Of a stretch of DNA of 64,000 nt, positions 41,138-49,895 are shown one piece after another. The notes beneath the pieces are model-generated. The model ran no database searches. It had not been told where the DNA came from and was given only the letters and a program-made list of their open reading frames with translations. Position numbers and translations under genes: made by a program. Within the stretch, counting starts at the first letter, position 1, and every line of letters begins with the position of its first letter. This stretch comes from Oscillospiraceae bacterium (lineage in GTDB: Bacteria > Bacillota > Clostridia > Oscillospirales > Ruminococcaceae), in NCBI GenBank assembly GCA_017461565.1, contig JAFTXQ010000004.1:124001-188000 (forward strand), given 5' to 3'.

Positions 41138-41165
41138 TTGATTTTTTCAGAAAATGTGATACAAT
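41138..41165 (+). promoter_or_regulatory. Sigma-A promoter for the ferredoxin gene
   Basis: TTGATT (41138-41143) and TACAAT (41160-41165) with a 16-base spacer, about 20 bases before the first of two ribosome sites. Confidence 0.68.
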
Positions 41166-41221
41166 ATATTAAGGAGAAATTTAAAATGAATTTCTCGGAT
41201 CTTATAAGGAGGTATACTACA

Positions 41222-41392
41222 ATGGCTTATGTAATCAATGATGAGTGCATCGCTTGCGGCGCTTGCGCAGGTGACTGCCCCGTAAACGCTATCTCTGAGG
41301 GCGACGGCAAGTACGTTATCGATGCTGATACTTGCATCGACTGCGGCGCTTGTGCAGGTTCCTGCCCCGTTGGCGCTCCCGTAGAGGGCTAA
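41222..41392 (+). CDS. 2[4Fe-4S] ferredoxin
   Basis: This 56-residue clostridial-type ferredoxin carries two cluster motifs, CIACGACAGDCP and CIDCGACAGSCP, each with CxxCxxCxxxCP. It is a low-potential electron carrier for enzymes such as pyruvate:ferredoxin oxidoreductase and hydrogenases. AAGGAGG lies upstream of ATG 41222. An in-frame ATG at 41186 also has a good ribosome site (AAGGAG) and would add 12 residues not normally present, MNFSDLIRRYTT. The shorter form is preferred because family members start with MAY/MAH. Confidence 0.96.
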   Translation: MAYVINDECIACGACAGDCPVNAISEGDGKYVIDADTCIDCGACAGSCPVGAPVEG

Positions 41393-41418
41393 TACTTAAT
41401 AGCTTCGGCTGACATTAG

Positions 41419-41443
41419 GCGATGAGTTTCTCATCGCTTTTTT
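41419..41443 (+). terminator. Terminator of the ferredoxin gene
   Basis: GCGATGAG pairs perfectly with CTCATCGC around a TTT loop, followed by a T-run. Confidence 0.93.
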
Positions 41444-41501
41444 GTTTAGGAGCAATAATCCCACAGTTATACAAAATGTATAGTTTGCTATGATTTATAC
41501 A

Positions 41502-41530
41502 AAATCCCCGAAATCTGCTTTCGGGGATTT
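41502..41530 (-). terminator. Terminator of tcdA
   Basis: AAATCCCCGAAA pairs perfectly with TTTCGGGGATTT around a five-base loop, immediately after the tcdA stop. T residues follow on the minus strand. Confidence 0.88.
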
Positions 41531-41535
41531 TCATA

Positions 41536-42252
41536 TTAATTATCCGAACTTATGAGGTCCTTAACTATCTCCGAGGCGATGATAAGTCCAGCAACCCCCG
41601 GCACAAACACTGCACTGGCAGGAATGTTCCGGCGATGAGCATTTTCCTCCTCCGAGGCAAGTGCCTTTATCGGTTCTTCTTTAGAGTACACTACCTTGAG
41701 CTTTTTAACTCCTCGTTTTTTCAGCTCCTGTCTCATAACACGTGCCAACGGACACACCGATGTCCTGTAGATGTCTGATACCTCCAGCATAGCAGGGCAG
41801 AGCTTATTGCCCGTACCCATAGAGCTGATTATAGGCGTCCTCTCGGACTGTGCTTTCATAACAAGCTCTATCTTTGCCGTGACGGTATCCACTGCATCTG
41901 CAATATAATCGTATCGGGCAAAGTCGAACTCAGACGAGTTTTCGGGCAGGAAAAAGCAATTACGCACAGTTACCTCGCACTCGGGATTTATCTGTAATAT
42001 GCGCTGCCTCATAGCCTCAGCCTTTGGCTGTCCTACCGTTTCCGAAAGCGCTTCAAGCTGTCGGTTGAGGTTGGTTATATCCACGTCATCGCTGTCAATA
42101 AGCTCTATACGGCCAACTCCGCTGCGGGCAAGCCCCTCTGCGATATAGCTTCCTACTCCGCCTACGCCGAATACTGCAACGCAGGAGTTGCGAAGCTTTT
42201 CCATCGCATCTGCGCCCAGAAGTCTTTCGGTACGGGAAAATCTGTTATCCAT
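41536..42252 (-). CDS. tcdA: tRNA threonylcarbamoyladenosine dehydratase
   Basis: This 238-residue E1-like enzyme of the ThiF/MoeB family is assigned to TcdA (CsdL), which uses ATP to cyclise t6A at position 37 of tRNA to ct6A. The nucleotide-binding motif is VAVFGVGGVGSYIAEGLAR at about residues 25-43, followed by the acidic ELIDSDDVDITNLNRQ. The CxxC zinc pairs of MoeB are absent, as in TcdA; a SVCPLARVMR segment matches TcdA. The start at 42252 follows GGAG and lies one base after the NYN gene stop. It acts downstream of TsaD, encoded at 17.3 kb. Confidence 0.9.
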   Translation of the reverse strand: MDNRFSRTERLLGADAMEKLRNSCVAVFGVGGVGSYIAEGLARSGVGRIELIDSDDVDITNLNRQLEALSETVGQPKAEAMRQRILQINPECEVTVRNCFFLPENSSEFDFARYDYIADAVDTVTAKIELVMKAQSERTPIISSMGTGNKLCPAMLEVSDIYRTSVCPLARVMRQELKKRGVKKLKVVYSKEEPIKALASEEENAHRRNIPASAVFVPGVAGLIIASEIVKDLISSDN

Positions 42253-42253
42253 A

Positions 42254-44176
42254 TTACTTCTCCGCCCTGACATGATATCTGTCCGCATTGACTCCATCTA
42301 TCGCATTGATAAAGTCTGTGAACCTTGCAAAGCCGTAGTCCTTGAAGTCAAATCCGTCAAACCTTTTTCTAAGTTCAATTCCAAGTGCACGGATGCTCTT
42401 TTTGCCCTCGCTGTTGGCGAAATCTATAACAAACTGCTCAATTTCCTCAGTCTGCTTTGCGAACGCTTCGTCCAGATACAGTTTGTTGGAACGTATAACA
42501 ACACCCCTGACCTCTGCGGCAAGCTTACGCATAGAGGAGAATCCCATATCCTTTACGATTCCCTTGCCATATTTCTCGTCCAGAAGCTTTCCAAGCGCAG
42601 AAAGTCCGCCACCCTTTTCGGCATTGGCGACAAAGTTCAGCACATCACGGCGAAGCGAGTTCATATCGGGTTTTTCTGCCGTAGGAGCTTCCTGCTCCAC
42701 AAGCATCTCGGTGAGCTCCTCTGTGATGGGGACTTCAACGATATCCGTATTCTCCTCTTTGGTATCCTCTGCCTTTATAACAGGCTCAGGAGCTTCCTCT
42801 GCAGGCTGTTCGCTCACGATAGCAAGGTAGATACGGTTGCGCTTTACATTGACACCACCGATGGAAGCCAGCAGCGATTTGTAATCCGCAAAGCCAAGCG
42901 AAGCGCAGTAGCCCTTGCCAAAACGGTTCATAAGCTCGTTATTTAGCTGACCGATATTTCCGCCCTGAGGCATGTTGGCTGCCGCATAGGCCTTTACAGC
43001 CTCTGCCGCCTTATCGGGAGATATCTCCTCATGAGTTACAGCGGGCATATCTGTTTTTACGAAAACAAGATTGTTCTCCACCGCTATGCCTTCCACCTTT
43101 TCAAGTGCGGCATGGAAATCGCTGAATCCCAGTTCACGGTAATAGCTCTTTCCGTACTTGCCCATGAGATAATTGTTGAGCTGCCCTGCATTACCGCCCT
43201 TGGGACTGTTATCCTTTGCGTAGGAGAGTGCCTCATCGGCAAATATCTCCGCTGTTATGCGGGTGCTCTCGGCTATCTCAACAGGAGTTACATCGGTGCC
43301 GTTGCGGTTGAAGCCCGCCTGACGGTCGATGAACTTTGCAAAACGCTTTGACCCGAATCTTGAGAAATCTATCTTGCCGAATCGGTCTGTGAGATAGCTC
43401 TCTATCTTCATCATATTATCGCTCTGGGGCTTGTTGTTCTGGAAGAATTCCGACATAGCCTGAACTATTTCGGCTTCAGTTACCTCGCCCGATCTTTTCT
43501 GAGGTACGGGTGCAGGCTCCTTTGCTTTTTTAAGCTTGACAAAGGTGTTGCTCCTGCGCAGCTCCTTGAAGCTGTCTATAAACGCCGTAAAGCGACGATA
43601 TCCAAGCTCGTCGAAATTTATGTTTCCGAAACGGGACGTAAGCACGGCGTTTATCTTTACAAGCTCTATGCGCTCGCCGTCGTGCTCTGTCACATAGTCG
43701 ATGACAGCCTTGCGGATAGCCTCCTCGTCAAGGGTACCCTCAGGCTCGCACATCTGGTTAAGATAACAGAAATGATGACAGCTTACAGTAAATGCACGAG
43801 GAGTTTTAAGCTCACCTATACCTACAACAAGCTTTCCTGCCTCTCTCAGGCGGATGGCAAGACGGGTGAAATCGCTGTCGCTTGTAACAAGGCAGAAGCC
43901 GTCAACATTTCCTGTATAAAGGATGTCCATCGCATCTATTATCATGGAAAAATCAGTTGCGTTCTTTCCTGTGATATAACAGGTCTGCTGCACAGGCATT
44001 ATGGAGTAGTTTATGGCAGCGTTATGCCAGCCGTTTCCGCCCTTTTCCCAGTCGCCGTAAACACGCTTGAAGGTGGGAGTACCGTACTTTTCGACCTCCT
44101 GCATGATGAACTGTGCATATTTGGCCGATACATTATCGCTGTCGATAAGCACCGCAATTCTTTTCTGTTCGGACAT
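42254..44176 (-). CDS. NYN domain protein with six OST-HTH/LOTUS-like repeats
   Basis: This 640-residue protein begins with a NYN (PIN-like) nuclease domain at about 1-145: AVLIDSDNVS has two acidic residues, then TDFSMIIDAMDIL and FCLVTSDSDFTRL complete the metal site. Next come six repeats of about 65 residues, starting near 150, 235, 315, 395, 500 and 572, each with a helical start, a ...RFG-I-F--LG... or KYGKS---ELGF core and a hydrophobic end. This matches OST-HTH/LOTUS domains, which bind RNA. Family members usually carry one or two such domains. Acidic linkers separate repeats 4 and 5. It is probably a cytoplasmic RNase or RNA-binding protein; the gene is coupled to tcdA. Confidence 0.87.
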   Translation of the reverse strand: MSEQKRIAVLIDSDNVSAKYAQFIMQEVEKYGTPTFKRVYGDWEKGGNGWHNAAINYSIMPVQQTCYITGKNATDFSMIIDAMDILYTGNVDGFCLVTSDSDFTRLAIRLREAGKLVVGIGELKTPRAFTVSCHHFCYLNQMCEPEGTLDEEAIRKAVIDYVTEHDGERIELVKINAVLTSRFGNINFDELGYRRFTAFIDSFKELRRSNTFVKLKKAKEPAPVPQKRSGEVTEAEIVQAMSEFFQNNKPQSDNMMKIESYLTDRFGKIDFSRFGSKRFAKFIDRQAGFNRNGTDVTPVEIAESTRITAEIFADEALSYAKDNSPKGGNAGQLNNYLMGKYGKSYYRELGFSDFHAALEKVEGIAVENNLVFVKTDMPAVTHEEISPDKAAEAVKAYAAANMPQGGNIGQLNNELMNRFGKGYCASLGFADYKSLLASIGGVNVKRNRIYLAIVSEQPAEEAPEPVIKAEDTKEENTDIVEVPITEELTEMLVEQEAPTAEKPDMNSLRRDVLNFVANAEKGGGLSALGKLLDEKYGKGIVKDMGFSSMRKLAAEVRGVVIRSNKLYLDEAFAKQTEEIEQFVIDFANSEGKKSIRALGIELRKRFDGFDFKDYGFARFTDFINAIDGVNADRYHVRAEK

Positions 44177-44196
44177 ATTAAACCTCTCTGTATCTG

Positions 44197-45024
44197 TCAG
44201 ATCGCAACGGGGATCTTGTCGGTGAACTCGTGATACTGATAATCTATTGCTGTAAAGCTGTTTTTAGTGAACTTATAGAAGTCCGTGATATCCTCAACCT
44301 CCATTTTCGGAGCAGGGAAGGGCTTCTTTTCAATGAGGCGTTTCACAGCGTCGATATGACGATCATAAATATGTGCATCTGCGATCACGTGTACCAGCTC
44401 ACCCGGCTCAAAGCCTGTTGCTTTTGCAAACATCGTAAGAAGTGCCGCATATTGACATACATTCCAGTTGTTTGCCGTAAGCATATCCTGACTGCGCTGG
44501 TTAAGAAGTCCGTTAAGCTTATTTCCCGTAACATTGAATGTCATGGAGTAAGCGCAGGGGGCAAGCTGCATCTCGTGCAGGTCTGCGTGATTGTACAGGT
44601 TTGTCATGATACGGCGGCTTGCGGGATTGTTCTTAAGATCGAACAGAACTCTGTCCACCTGATCGAACTCACCCTCTTTATATTGATGCTTCACACCAAG
44701 CTGATATCCGTAAGCCTTGCCGATGGTACCATTATCATCAGCCCATGCGTCCCAGACGTGGGAAGAAAGCTCCTCGATACGGTTGGATTTCTTCTGATAT
44801 ATCCAGAGTATCTCATCGATTGCGGAGCGGTAATAAACCCTGCGGAGGGTCATGATCGGAAATTCCTTCTGAAGATCGTAACGGTTTACGATGCAGAATT
44901 TCTTTATCGTGTGTGCGGGGGTTCCGTCCTCCCAACGAGGGCGGATATCCTGTCCCTCATCGGATATGCCGTTTTCCAGGATATCACGGCAGTTCTGTAT
45001 AAACAGTTCATCTGCAAGGCTCAT
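44197..45024 (-). CDS. thyA: Thymidylate synthase
   Basis: This 275-residue enzyme makes dTMP from dUMP with methylene-tetrahydrofolate. The catalytic Cys is in QLAPCAYSMTF, the phosphate-binding Arg in ASRRIMTNLYN, and the dUMP-binding block is NQRSQDMLTANNWNVCQYA. Compared with the common PPCH and LGLPFN patterns, the His after the Cys is Ala and the loop reads TANNWN, so it belongs to a divergent ThyA subgroup. HVIADAHIYDRH gives the conserved His/Asp near the C-terminus. It lies between the NYN gene (20 bases) and a DUF115-like gene (55 bases with a hairpin). Confidence 0.94.
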   Translation of the reverse strand: MSLADELFIQNCRDILENGISDEGQDIRPRWEDGTPAHTIKKFCIVNRYDLQKEFPIMTLRRVYYRSAIDEILWIYQKKSNRIEELSSHVWDAWADDNGTIGKAYGYQLGVKHQYKEGEFDQVDRVLFDLKNNPASRRIMTNLYNHADLHEMQLAPCAYSMTFNVTGNKLNGLLNQRSQDMLTANNWNVCQYAALLTMFAKATGFEPGELVHVIADAHIYDRHIDAVKRLIEKKPFPAPKMEVEDITDFYKFTKNSFTAIDYQYHEFTDKIPVAI

Positions 45025-45047
45025 AAAGCTACTCCTTTAACCAAAAG

Positions 45048-45067
45048 GGCGGAATCGCTCCCGCCCT
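45048..45067 (-). terminator. Hairpin between the DUF115-like gene and thyA
   Basis: GGGCGG pairs with CCGCCC around an eight-base loop; on the minus strand TTTTGG follows. It could be a weak terminator or a leader hairpin before thyA. Confidence 0.55.
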
Positions 45068-45079
45068 GTCGTATTTTGT

Positions 45080-46276
45080 TTAGATCTTGTTGAAGATAGA
45101 AGCTGCGGACAAATCAATGTCCTCGTACTTCTTCTGCTCGAACATGGAAAGTCCTGTTGTTTCGCACAGGCTGTATATCTTGATACCGTTGTTGTCTGCG
45201 TAAGCACGTACACGCTCCAGCACCTGCTTTGCCTTTTCGGGGAAGCCTGCGACGCCGCCCTCAGGCACCTTTCTGCCGATACCGTCGGAATCTATATCCA
45301 GCTCAAAAATGCCGTCGAAGCCGTAGATGTATATCTCACTAAAGCCCATGTAGATGGCAAGCTGCAGCATCTGATACATAGGCATGATAGTAGAGGTCTC
45401 ATACAGGCTCTTTGCTGTCTGGAATGTGGGAAGTCCGTCGATAAGACCGTTTCCGAGAGAGTTAAGATATGTGGGCTTTTTCTTGAACTTATCCTCGAAC
45501 ACCTTTACATCAGTGTTGACGAAGCACTCCATGCCCTCGATGTACTTTCCGTTTCCGAGATAGGAAGCGGGGTCAGTAAGCAGGTAGTATGCGGGACGCT
45601 GAGGAGTTCTGGAGAAGAAATCGCAGAAGCTGTCGCTCGCAAATGTGCGCTCGTTCATCAGAACGTTGAGCTCGTCAAGCTTTGAGCTGTTATTGCCAAG
45701 GATATAGCAACGCTGACCCTTCATCTTATCCTTGTAAGATGAAAGCTGTGCGGCAGTGGAGGCCTCCATACCCCCATAACGCTTTATGTCCGCTGCGATA
45801 GCGCCGGATATCTTCTTGTTCGCCATGCTGAAACCAAGTCCTGTCGGCTCGTTCATCTCGCAGTAGTCACGCTCTGTATAACCGCATACAGACTTGAGTG
45901 CAAGCGCAATACCTGCGGATGTTCCTATCACCTTGTCCATAGCTGCAAGCTGCACCTCTGCGCTGTAATAGGGTGCAAGGACAAGCACATAGAAAGAGGA
46001 TGCCTTACCCTTAAGCTCTTCGATGAATCTTACAGCGCCATCCTCAGTAGCCTTGTTTTCCTCGGTAGTAACTCTGAATGCTATCTCAGGAACACGCACA
46101 TTCTTTTTGCGCAACATATCGATAGTTTCGTTAAGGACCGCATAATCTTCGTCTACTGCTATTACAGCCAGCTTTCTCTGACCGATGATCTCTATATTCT
46201 TTACAAGATAATTCTTATATGCGCCGCTTTTTCCGCTGCGGATCTTTGCGTCGTGAAGATAGGTCTGATAATCCAT
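45080..46276 (-). CDS. DUF115-like protein (putative Maf/MptE-like)
   Basis: This 398-residue protein has no membrane segment. The first ~150 residues form a domain with LAVIAVDEDYAVL. The second half has a Rossmann-like start QRCYILGNNSSKLDEL, a FFSRTPQRPAYYLLTDP segment and SEIYIYGFDG, which resembles DUF115-type proteins such as the Maf flagellin glycosylation factors and MptE-like proteins. Similarity is weak. It stands between lysC and thyA, about 1.5 kb from a glycosyltransferase and flagellin. A role in surface or flagellin glycosylation is a possibility, not shown. Confidence 0.45.
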   Translation of the reverse strand: MDYQTYLHDAKIRSGKSGAYKNYLVKNIEIIGQRKLAVIAVDEDYAVLNETIDMLRKKNVRVPEIAFRVTTEENKATEDGAVRFIEELKGKASSFYVLVLAPYYSAEVQLAAMDKVIGTSAGIALALKSVCGYTERDYCEMNEPTGLGFSMANKKISGAIAADIKRYGGMEASTAAQLSSYKDKMKGQRCYILGNNSSKLDELNVLMNERTFASDSFCDFFSRTPQRPAYYLLTDPASYLGNGKYIEGMECFVNTDVKVFEDKFKKKPTYLNSLGNGLIDGLPTFQTAKSLYETSTIMPMYQMLQLAIYMGFSEIYIYGFDGIFELDIDSDGIGRKVPEGGVAGFPEKAKQVLERVRAYADNNGIKIYSLCETTGLSMFEQKKYEDIDLSAASIFNKI

Positions 46277-46296
46277 TTTTATCCTCCTTGTCTATG

Positions 46297-47616
46297 TTAT
46301 TCACTGAGCATAAACATATTGTAGATCACCTTGATAGCCTTTTCAAAGTCTGCGCTTTCAATACCTACGATGATGTTAAGCTCGCTGGAGCCCTGGTCGA
46401 TCATCCTGATATTGATATTTGCATGAGAAAGGGCTGCGAATACTCTTGTAGCAACACCCTTTACGGAACGCATACCACGTCCTACAACTGCGATAAGCGC
46501 AAGGCCGTCAACTATCTCAAAGTGGTCGGGCTTAATCACCTCGCAAAGGCGCTCTGCAAGCTTTTCACGCTGTCCCTCAAGCTCGTGTGTGTTTACGATA
46601 ACGCTTACTGTATCGATACCTGTGGGCATGTGCTCAGGGAAAATGCCGTGGTTCTCCAGAACCTGGAGGAGTCTGCGCAGGAAGCCCTTGTGGCTGTTCA
46701 TTCTGTCTTTCTCAATGGAGATTACCGAGAAGTCCTTCTTGCCTGCGATACCTGTTATGATGTGCTCAGCAGCGGGATTCTGCTCGGAGGGAACTATCAG
46801 TGTGCCTGCGTCCTCGGGAGCGTTTGTGTTCTTGATATTGATCGGGATATTTGCGCTTCTTACAGGGAACACAGCGTCCTCGTGAAGCACGCTTGCACCC
46901 ATGTAGGACAGCTCTCGCAGCTCACTGTAAGTGATTATGCTGATTCCTGCGGGGTTTTCAACTATTCTGGGATCCGCTACCAGCATACCGCTTACATCGG
47001 TCCAGTTCTCGTACATAGACACCTTAGCAGCCTTTGCGACAAGGGAACCTGTGAAGTCGGATCCGCCACGGGAGAATGTCTTGATCGTGCCATCGGGCAT
47101 AGCGCCGTAGAAGCCGGGGATAACAGCCTTTTCGGTCTTGTCAAGCATAGCACCGAGGCAAGCGTTTGTGATGTCATCGTCAAAGTTGCCCTTGTTGTCA
47201 AAGAAGATGGCCTTTGCAGCATCGATAAAAGCAAAGCCGAGATAGTTTGCAAGGATGATACCGTTGAGGTACTCGCCACGGCTTGCTGCATACTCTCTGC
47301 CTGCGGCAGCCTTGAAGTTTACGCCGATCTTATCGAACTCTTCGTCAAGATCCAGCGTCAGACCAAGGTCGGAAATGATACCGTTGAAACGCTCCTTGAT
47401 GGGTGCAAATGCCTTTGTAAAATCCTCGCCGTTCTGCACTGCGTCATAGCAGGTATACAGCATATCTGTTACCTTGATATCATCGGAATATCTTTTGCCC
47501 GGTGCAGAGGGAACCACGAAGCAACGCTCGGGATCTGCATGAATGATATCCGCAACCTTGCGGAACTGATTAGCGTCAGCAAGAGAGCTTCCGCCGAACT
47601 TAACTACCTTACTCAT
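46297..47616 (-). CDS. lysC: Aspartate kinase
   Basis: This 439-residue enzyme phosphorylates aspartate, the first step to Lys, Thr, Met and diaminopimelate. It opens VVKFGGSSLADANQFRKV and has the substrate block FSRGGSDFTGSLVA. The C-terminal third contains two ACT domains, with KDFSVISIEKDRM and DGLALIAVVGRGMRS, which bind amino acid effectors. Length fits the monofunctional form. A promoter lies upstream at 47677-47705. It is followed by the DUF115-like gene after 20 bases. Confidence 0.96.
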   Translation of the reverse strand: MSKVVKFGGSSLADANQFRKVADIIHADPERCFVVPSAPGKRYSDDIKVTDMLYTCYDAVQNGEDFTKAFAPIKERFNGIISDLGLTLDLDEEFDKIGVNFKAAAGREYAASRGEYLNGIILANYLGFAFIDAAKAIFFDNKGNFDDDITNACLGAMLDKTEKAVIPGFYGAMPDGTIKTFSRGGSDFTGSLVAKAAKVSMYENWTDVSGMLVADPRIVENPAGISIITYSELRELSYMGASVLHEDAVFPVRSANIPINIKNTNAPEDAGTLIVPSEQNPAAEHIITGIAGKKDFSVISIEKDRMNSHKGFLRRLLQVLENHGIFPEHMPTGIDTVSVIVNTHELEGQREKLAERLCEVIKPDHFEIVDGLALIAVVGRGMRSVKGVATRVFAALSHANINIRMIDQGSSELNIIVGIESADFEKAIKVIYNMFMLSE

Positions 47617-47676
47617 AATATTGACCCTTTCTTATATGTTTATATTTATTTTTGCTTATATACAGATATATAGTTA

Positions 47677-47705
47677 ATCATACCATAAAATCACTGAAAA
47701 TGCAA
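47677..47705 (-). promoter_or_regulatory. Promoter for lysC
   Basis: TTGCAT (47700-47705) and TATGAT (47677-47682) on the minus strand with a 17-base spacer, leaving a leader of about 60 bases. No lysine riboswitch is visible in this short leader. Confidence 0.62.
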
Positions 47706-47719
47706 TAGCAAGTAACAAA

Positions 47720-47748
47720 AAATGCAGGGCGCAGACGACCTTGCATTT
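47720..47748 (-). terminator. Second terminator behind the glycosyltransferase gene
   Basis: AAATGCAGGG pairs with CCTTGCATTT (one mismatch), followed on the minus strand by TTTTTTG. It sits in tandem behind the hairpin at 47764 and before the lysC promoter. Confidence 0.75.
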
Positions 47749-47763
47749 GTATATAATGGCAAA

Positions 47764-47785
47764 ATCCCCCGAAAGTTCGGGGGAT
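47764..47785 (-). terminator. First terminator behind the glycosyltransferase gene
   Basis: ATCCCCCGAA pairs perfectly with TTCGGGGGAT with a minimal loop, followed by TTTTGCC on the minus strand. Confidence 0.78.
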
Positions 47786-47793
47786 ACATCTAA

Positions 47794-49698
47794 TTATGCC
47801 ATATCTGCCTTTATGATATTCTGATACTCCTTTGCAATAGGAGCGTACTTTGTGTTCAATTTAATAAGCCGCCTTAACGCTGCAATGCACTCCTTGAAAT
47901 TCCTGTTTTTTCTCAAAAGCTCGATCTCGGCAATAGTAACCGCTGCCATGATCTCTTCAGGAATGTTTGCCTCGCCGAAGGTCTGCAAATACATTATGCC
48001 AATATCGCCTGCATACTGCATAACGTCACCAAGCTCTGCTTTCTTGCTGATGAGGTGGAGTATGCTTTGCAGATACAACTTAGCCGCACCATAAATGCCC
48101 ATCGTATCCTTGATGTTATCGGGAGAATAACCCTTGACCGCATCACCAAACACTTCGATAGCCGCAAAGCCACGATTTATATTGTCCTCAATATTTTCAC
48201 AAGCCTTTACATAAGGTGATATGTCAAGCTTTTCGTCCATCATAAGGAGCAGAAGATCAGGGTGATCTGCGCCGAACCTTTCAATGAACGTGTTGATACG
48301 GGCCTCGCCCATTCCGTCACCCAGGAAATGTGACTTATACAGAGAGATGATGTTTCGGCTCTCTGTATTTTCCAGATTCATGGAATGGAATTTGTTGATG
48401 AAGAATTTTCTGTCGTCATCCTTCATCATGAACATCGTATATCTGAGTGTATCAAAGAAGTGCTTTTTGCCCTTTTTATCGTGGTTATTGTACATCTTGA
48501 TTATATCAGAGCAACCACGCATTGAAAGGAGCTGTACCTCCTGGCGGATACGAAGATTATATATATTGGGAGCGTAGGCAAAATGGCTTGCGGGAGAGTT
48601 TCTGAAGCTCTTTTCCGCATCGCTGTATCTGCCTGTCTTCATACAACATTCGGTGTAGTATACATTAACCTCATCGAAAGAATGTTCGTTGTTAAAACGC
48701 TGTACGGTATACAGTATCTCTCTTGTACAAAGCTCCTTGTTGTACACACGGTCAAACATTGCGATGAACTTACGGAATGATTCGTAGGCTTCCTCAAATC
48801 TCTGCAACTCGTACAGCGAGAGTGCACGGTACGCATACATTTCAAGGTCGGTACATCTCTCTCCCTGACGGATGCTGTCGTCCACCTCGAAATATTCATC
48901 GTATATTCTTAGTACATCCTCAAACTTCTTGCTGACATAATGCAGCACAGTAAGAGAGTGGTACAACGCAAGAACGAAATCGTTCTCCTGCTTTTTACAC
49001 AGCTCTATACCCTGATATGCGTATTCGATAGCCTGTGTCTTGTCATCCAGGAAGCAATATGTATCAAAAAGCTGGCTGAAAAGCGAAGGGTTTTCATACT
49101 TTTCATCCGTTTCAAGGCGCTTGAGAAGCAGCTCGGAGTTACGCTTGAACTTCTCCTCTTTCATTTCTGCGTTGCCGCTGAACGCATAACCAAAGTGGTC
49201 TGCCACATCGTGCAGCACCATTATCGGCGCACCATAGGTGTTGAAGCGCTCATGTACGGGGCTGACAAACTCGGTTTCGGGAAGAAGCCTTGTAAGTCTG
49301 GGCACATAGATATTTGTATAAACATCGTGATTATCCTCAGACACAAAGTTCTTGATGCCATACACTGCCGAATTATATTCTTTGTAAGTACCCGAATTAA
49401 AGAAATCAATGATACTGTCACAAGTGACGAAGATCTCATCTGCATCAAGGAACATGAACCACTCGCCCTTTGCCTGCTTTAAACCGTGGTTTCTTGCAGC
49501 AGCAAAGTCATTGATCCACTCGAAAAACAGGACTTTATCGGTGAATTCCTTTGCAATCTCAACGGTTTTATCAGTGGAGCCTGTATCAACGATGATAAGC
49601 TCACTATCCACATTTTTCAGTATCGGCTGTATCGCCGTAAGGCAACGGCGCAGGTACTTTTCTTCGTTTTTTACGATCATTCCGATGGTCAACAGCAT
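47794..49698 (-). CDS. GT2 family glycosyltransferase with TPR-like C-terminal region
   Basis: This 634-residue protein has a GT-A glycosyltransferase domain at about 1-230: LLTIGMIVKNEEKYL, ELIIVDTGSTDKTVEI and the DxD motif in WFMFLDADEIF, which binds the nucleotide-sugar and metal. The rest is alpha-helical with repeated paired helices like TPRs, as in SunS and flagellin/protein glycosyltransferases that hold a peptide acceptor. No membrane segment is seen. The start at 49698 follows AAAGGA; an upstream open frame has no ribosome site. It lies directly behind the flagellin gene, separated by a terminator, so flagellin is the likeliest acceptor, by inference. Confidence 0.85.
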   Translation of the reverse strand: MLLTIGMIVKNEEKYLRRCLTAIQPILKNVDSELIIVDTGSTDKTVEIAKEFTDKVLFFEWINDFAAARNHGLKQAKGEWFMFLDADEIFVTCDSIIDFFNSGTYKEYNSAVYGIKNFVSEDNHDVYTNIYVPRLTRLLPETEFVSPVHERFNTYGAPIMVLHDVADHFGYAFSGNAEMKEEKFKRNSELLLKRLETDEKYENPSLFSQLFDTYCFLDDKTQAIEYAYQGIELCKKQENDFVLALYHSLTVLHYVSKKFEDVLRIYDEYFEVDDSIRQGERCTDLEMYAYRALSLYELQRFEEAYESFRKFIAMFDRVYNKELCTREILYTVQRFNNEHSFDEVNVYYTECCMKTGRYSDAEKSFRNSPASHFAYAPNIYNLRIRQEVQLLSMRGCSDIIKMYNNHDKKGKKHFFDTLRYTMFMMKDDDRKFFINKFHSMNLENTESRNIISLYKSHFLGDGMGEARINTFIERFGADHPDLLLLMMDEKLDISPYVKACENIEDNINRGFAAIEVFGDAVKGYSPDNIKDTMGIYGAAKLYLQSILHLISKKAELGDVMQYAGDIGIMYLQTFGEANIPEEIMAAVTIAEIELLRKNRNFKECIAALRRLIKLNTKYAPIAKEYQNIIKADMA

Positions 49699-49804
49699 AG
49701 AGCGTAACATCCTTTCGTCATTTAAAGTATCTATCAGTATTTTACCATAAAACCGATTATAATACAATACTATACAAACACAAAATCACTGTTTTAAACA
49801 AAAA

Positions 49805-49828
49805 CTCCCCCGAATCGCTTCGGGGGAG
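49805..49828 (-). terminator. Terminator of the flagellin gene
   Basis: CTCCCCCGAA pairs perfectly with TTCGGGGGAG around TCGC, followed by TTTTTG on the minus strand. Confidence 0.94.
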
Positions 49829-49895
49829 CCTTGTTAGCTAGTCAGCATTTACGCTGCCCTGCCACCTTTAAGCTGCATTAGCGAACCCGTTAGGA

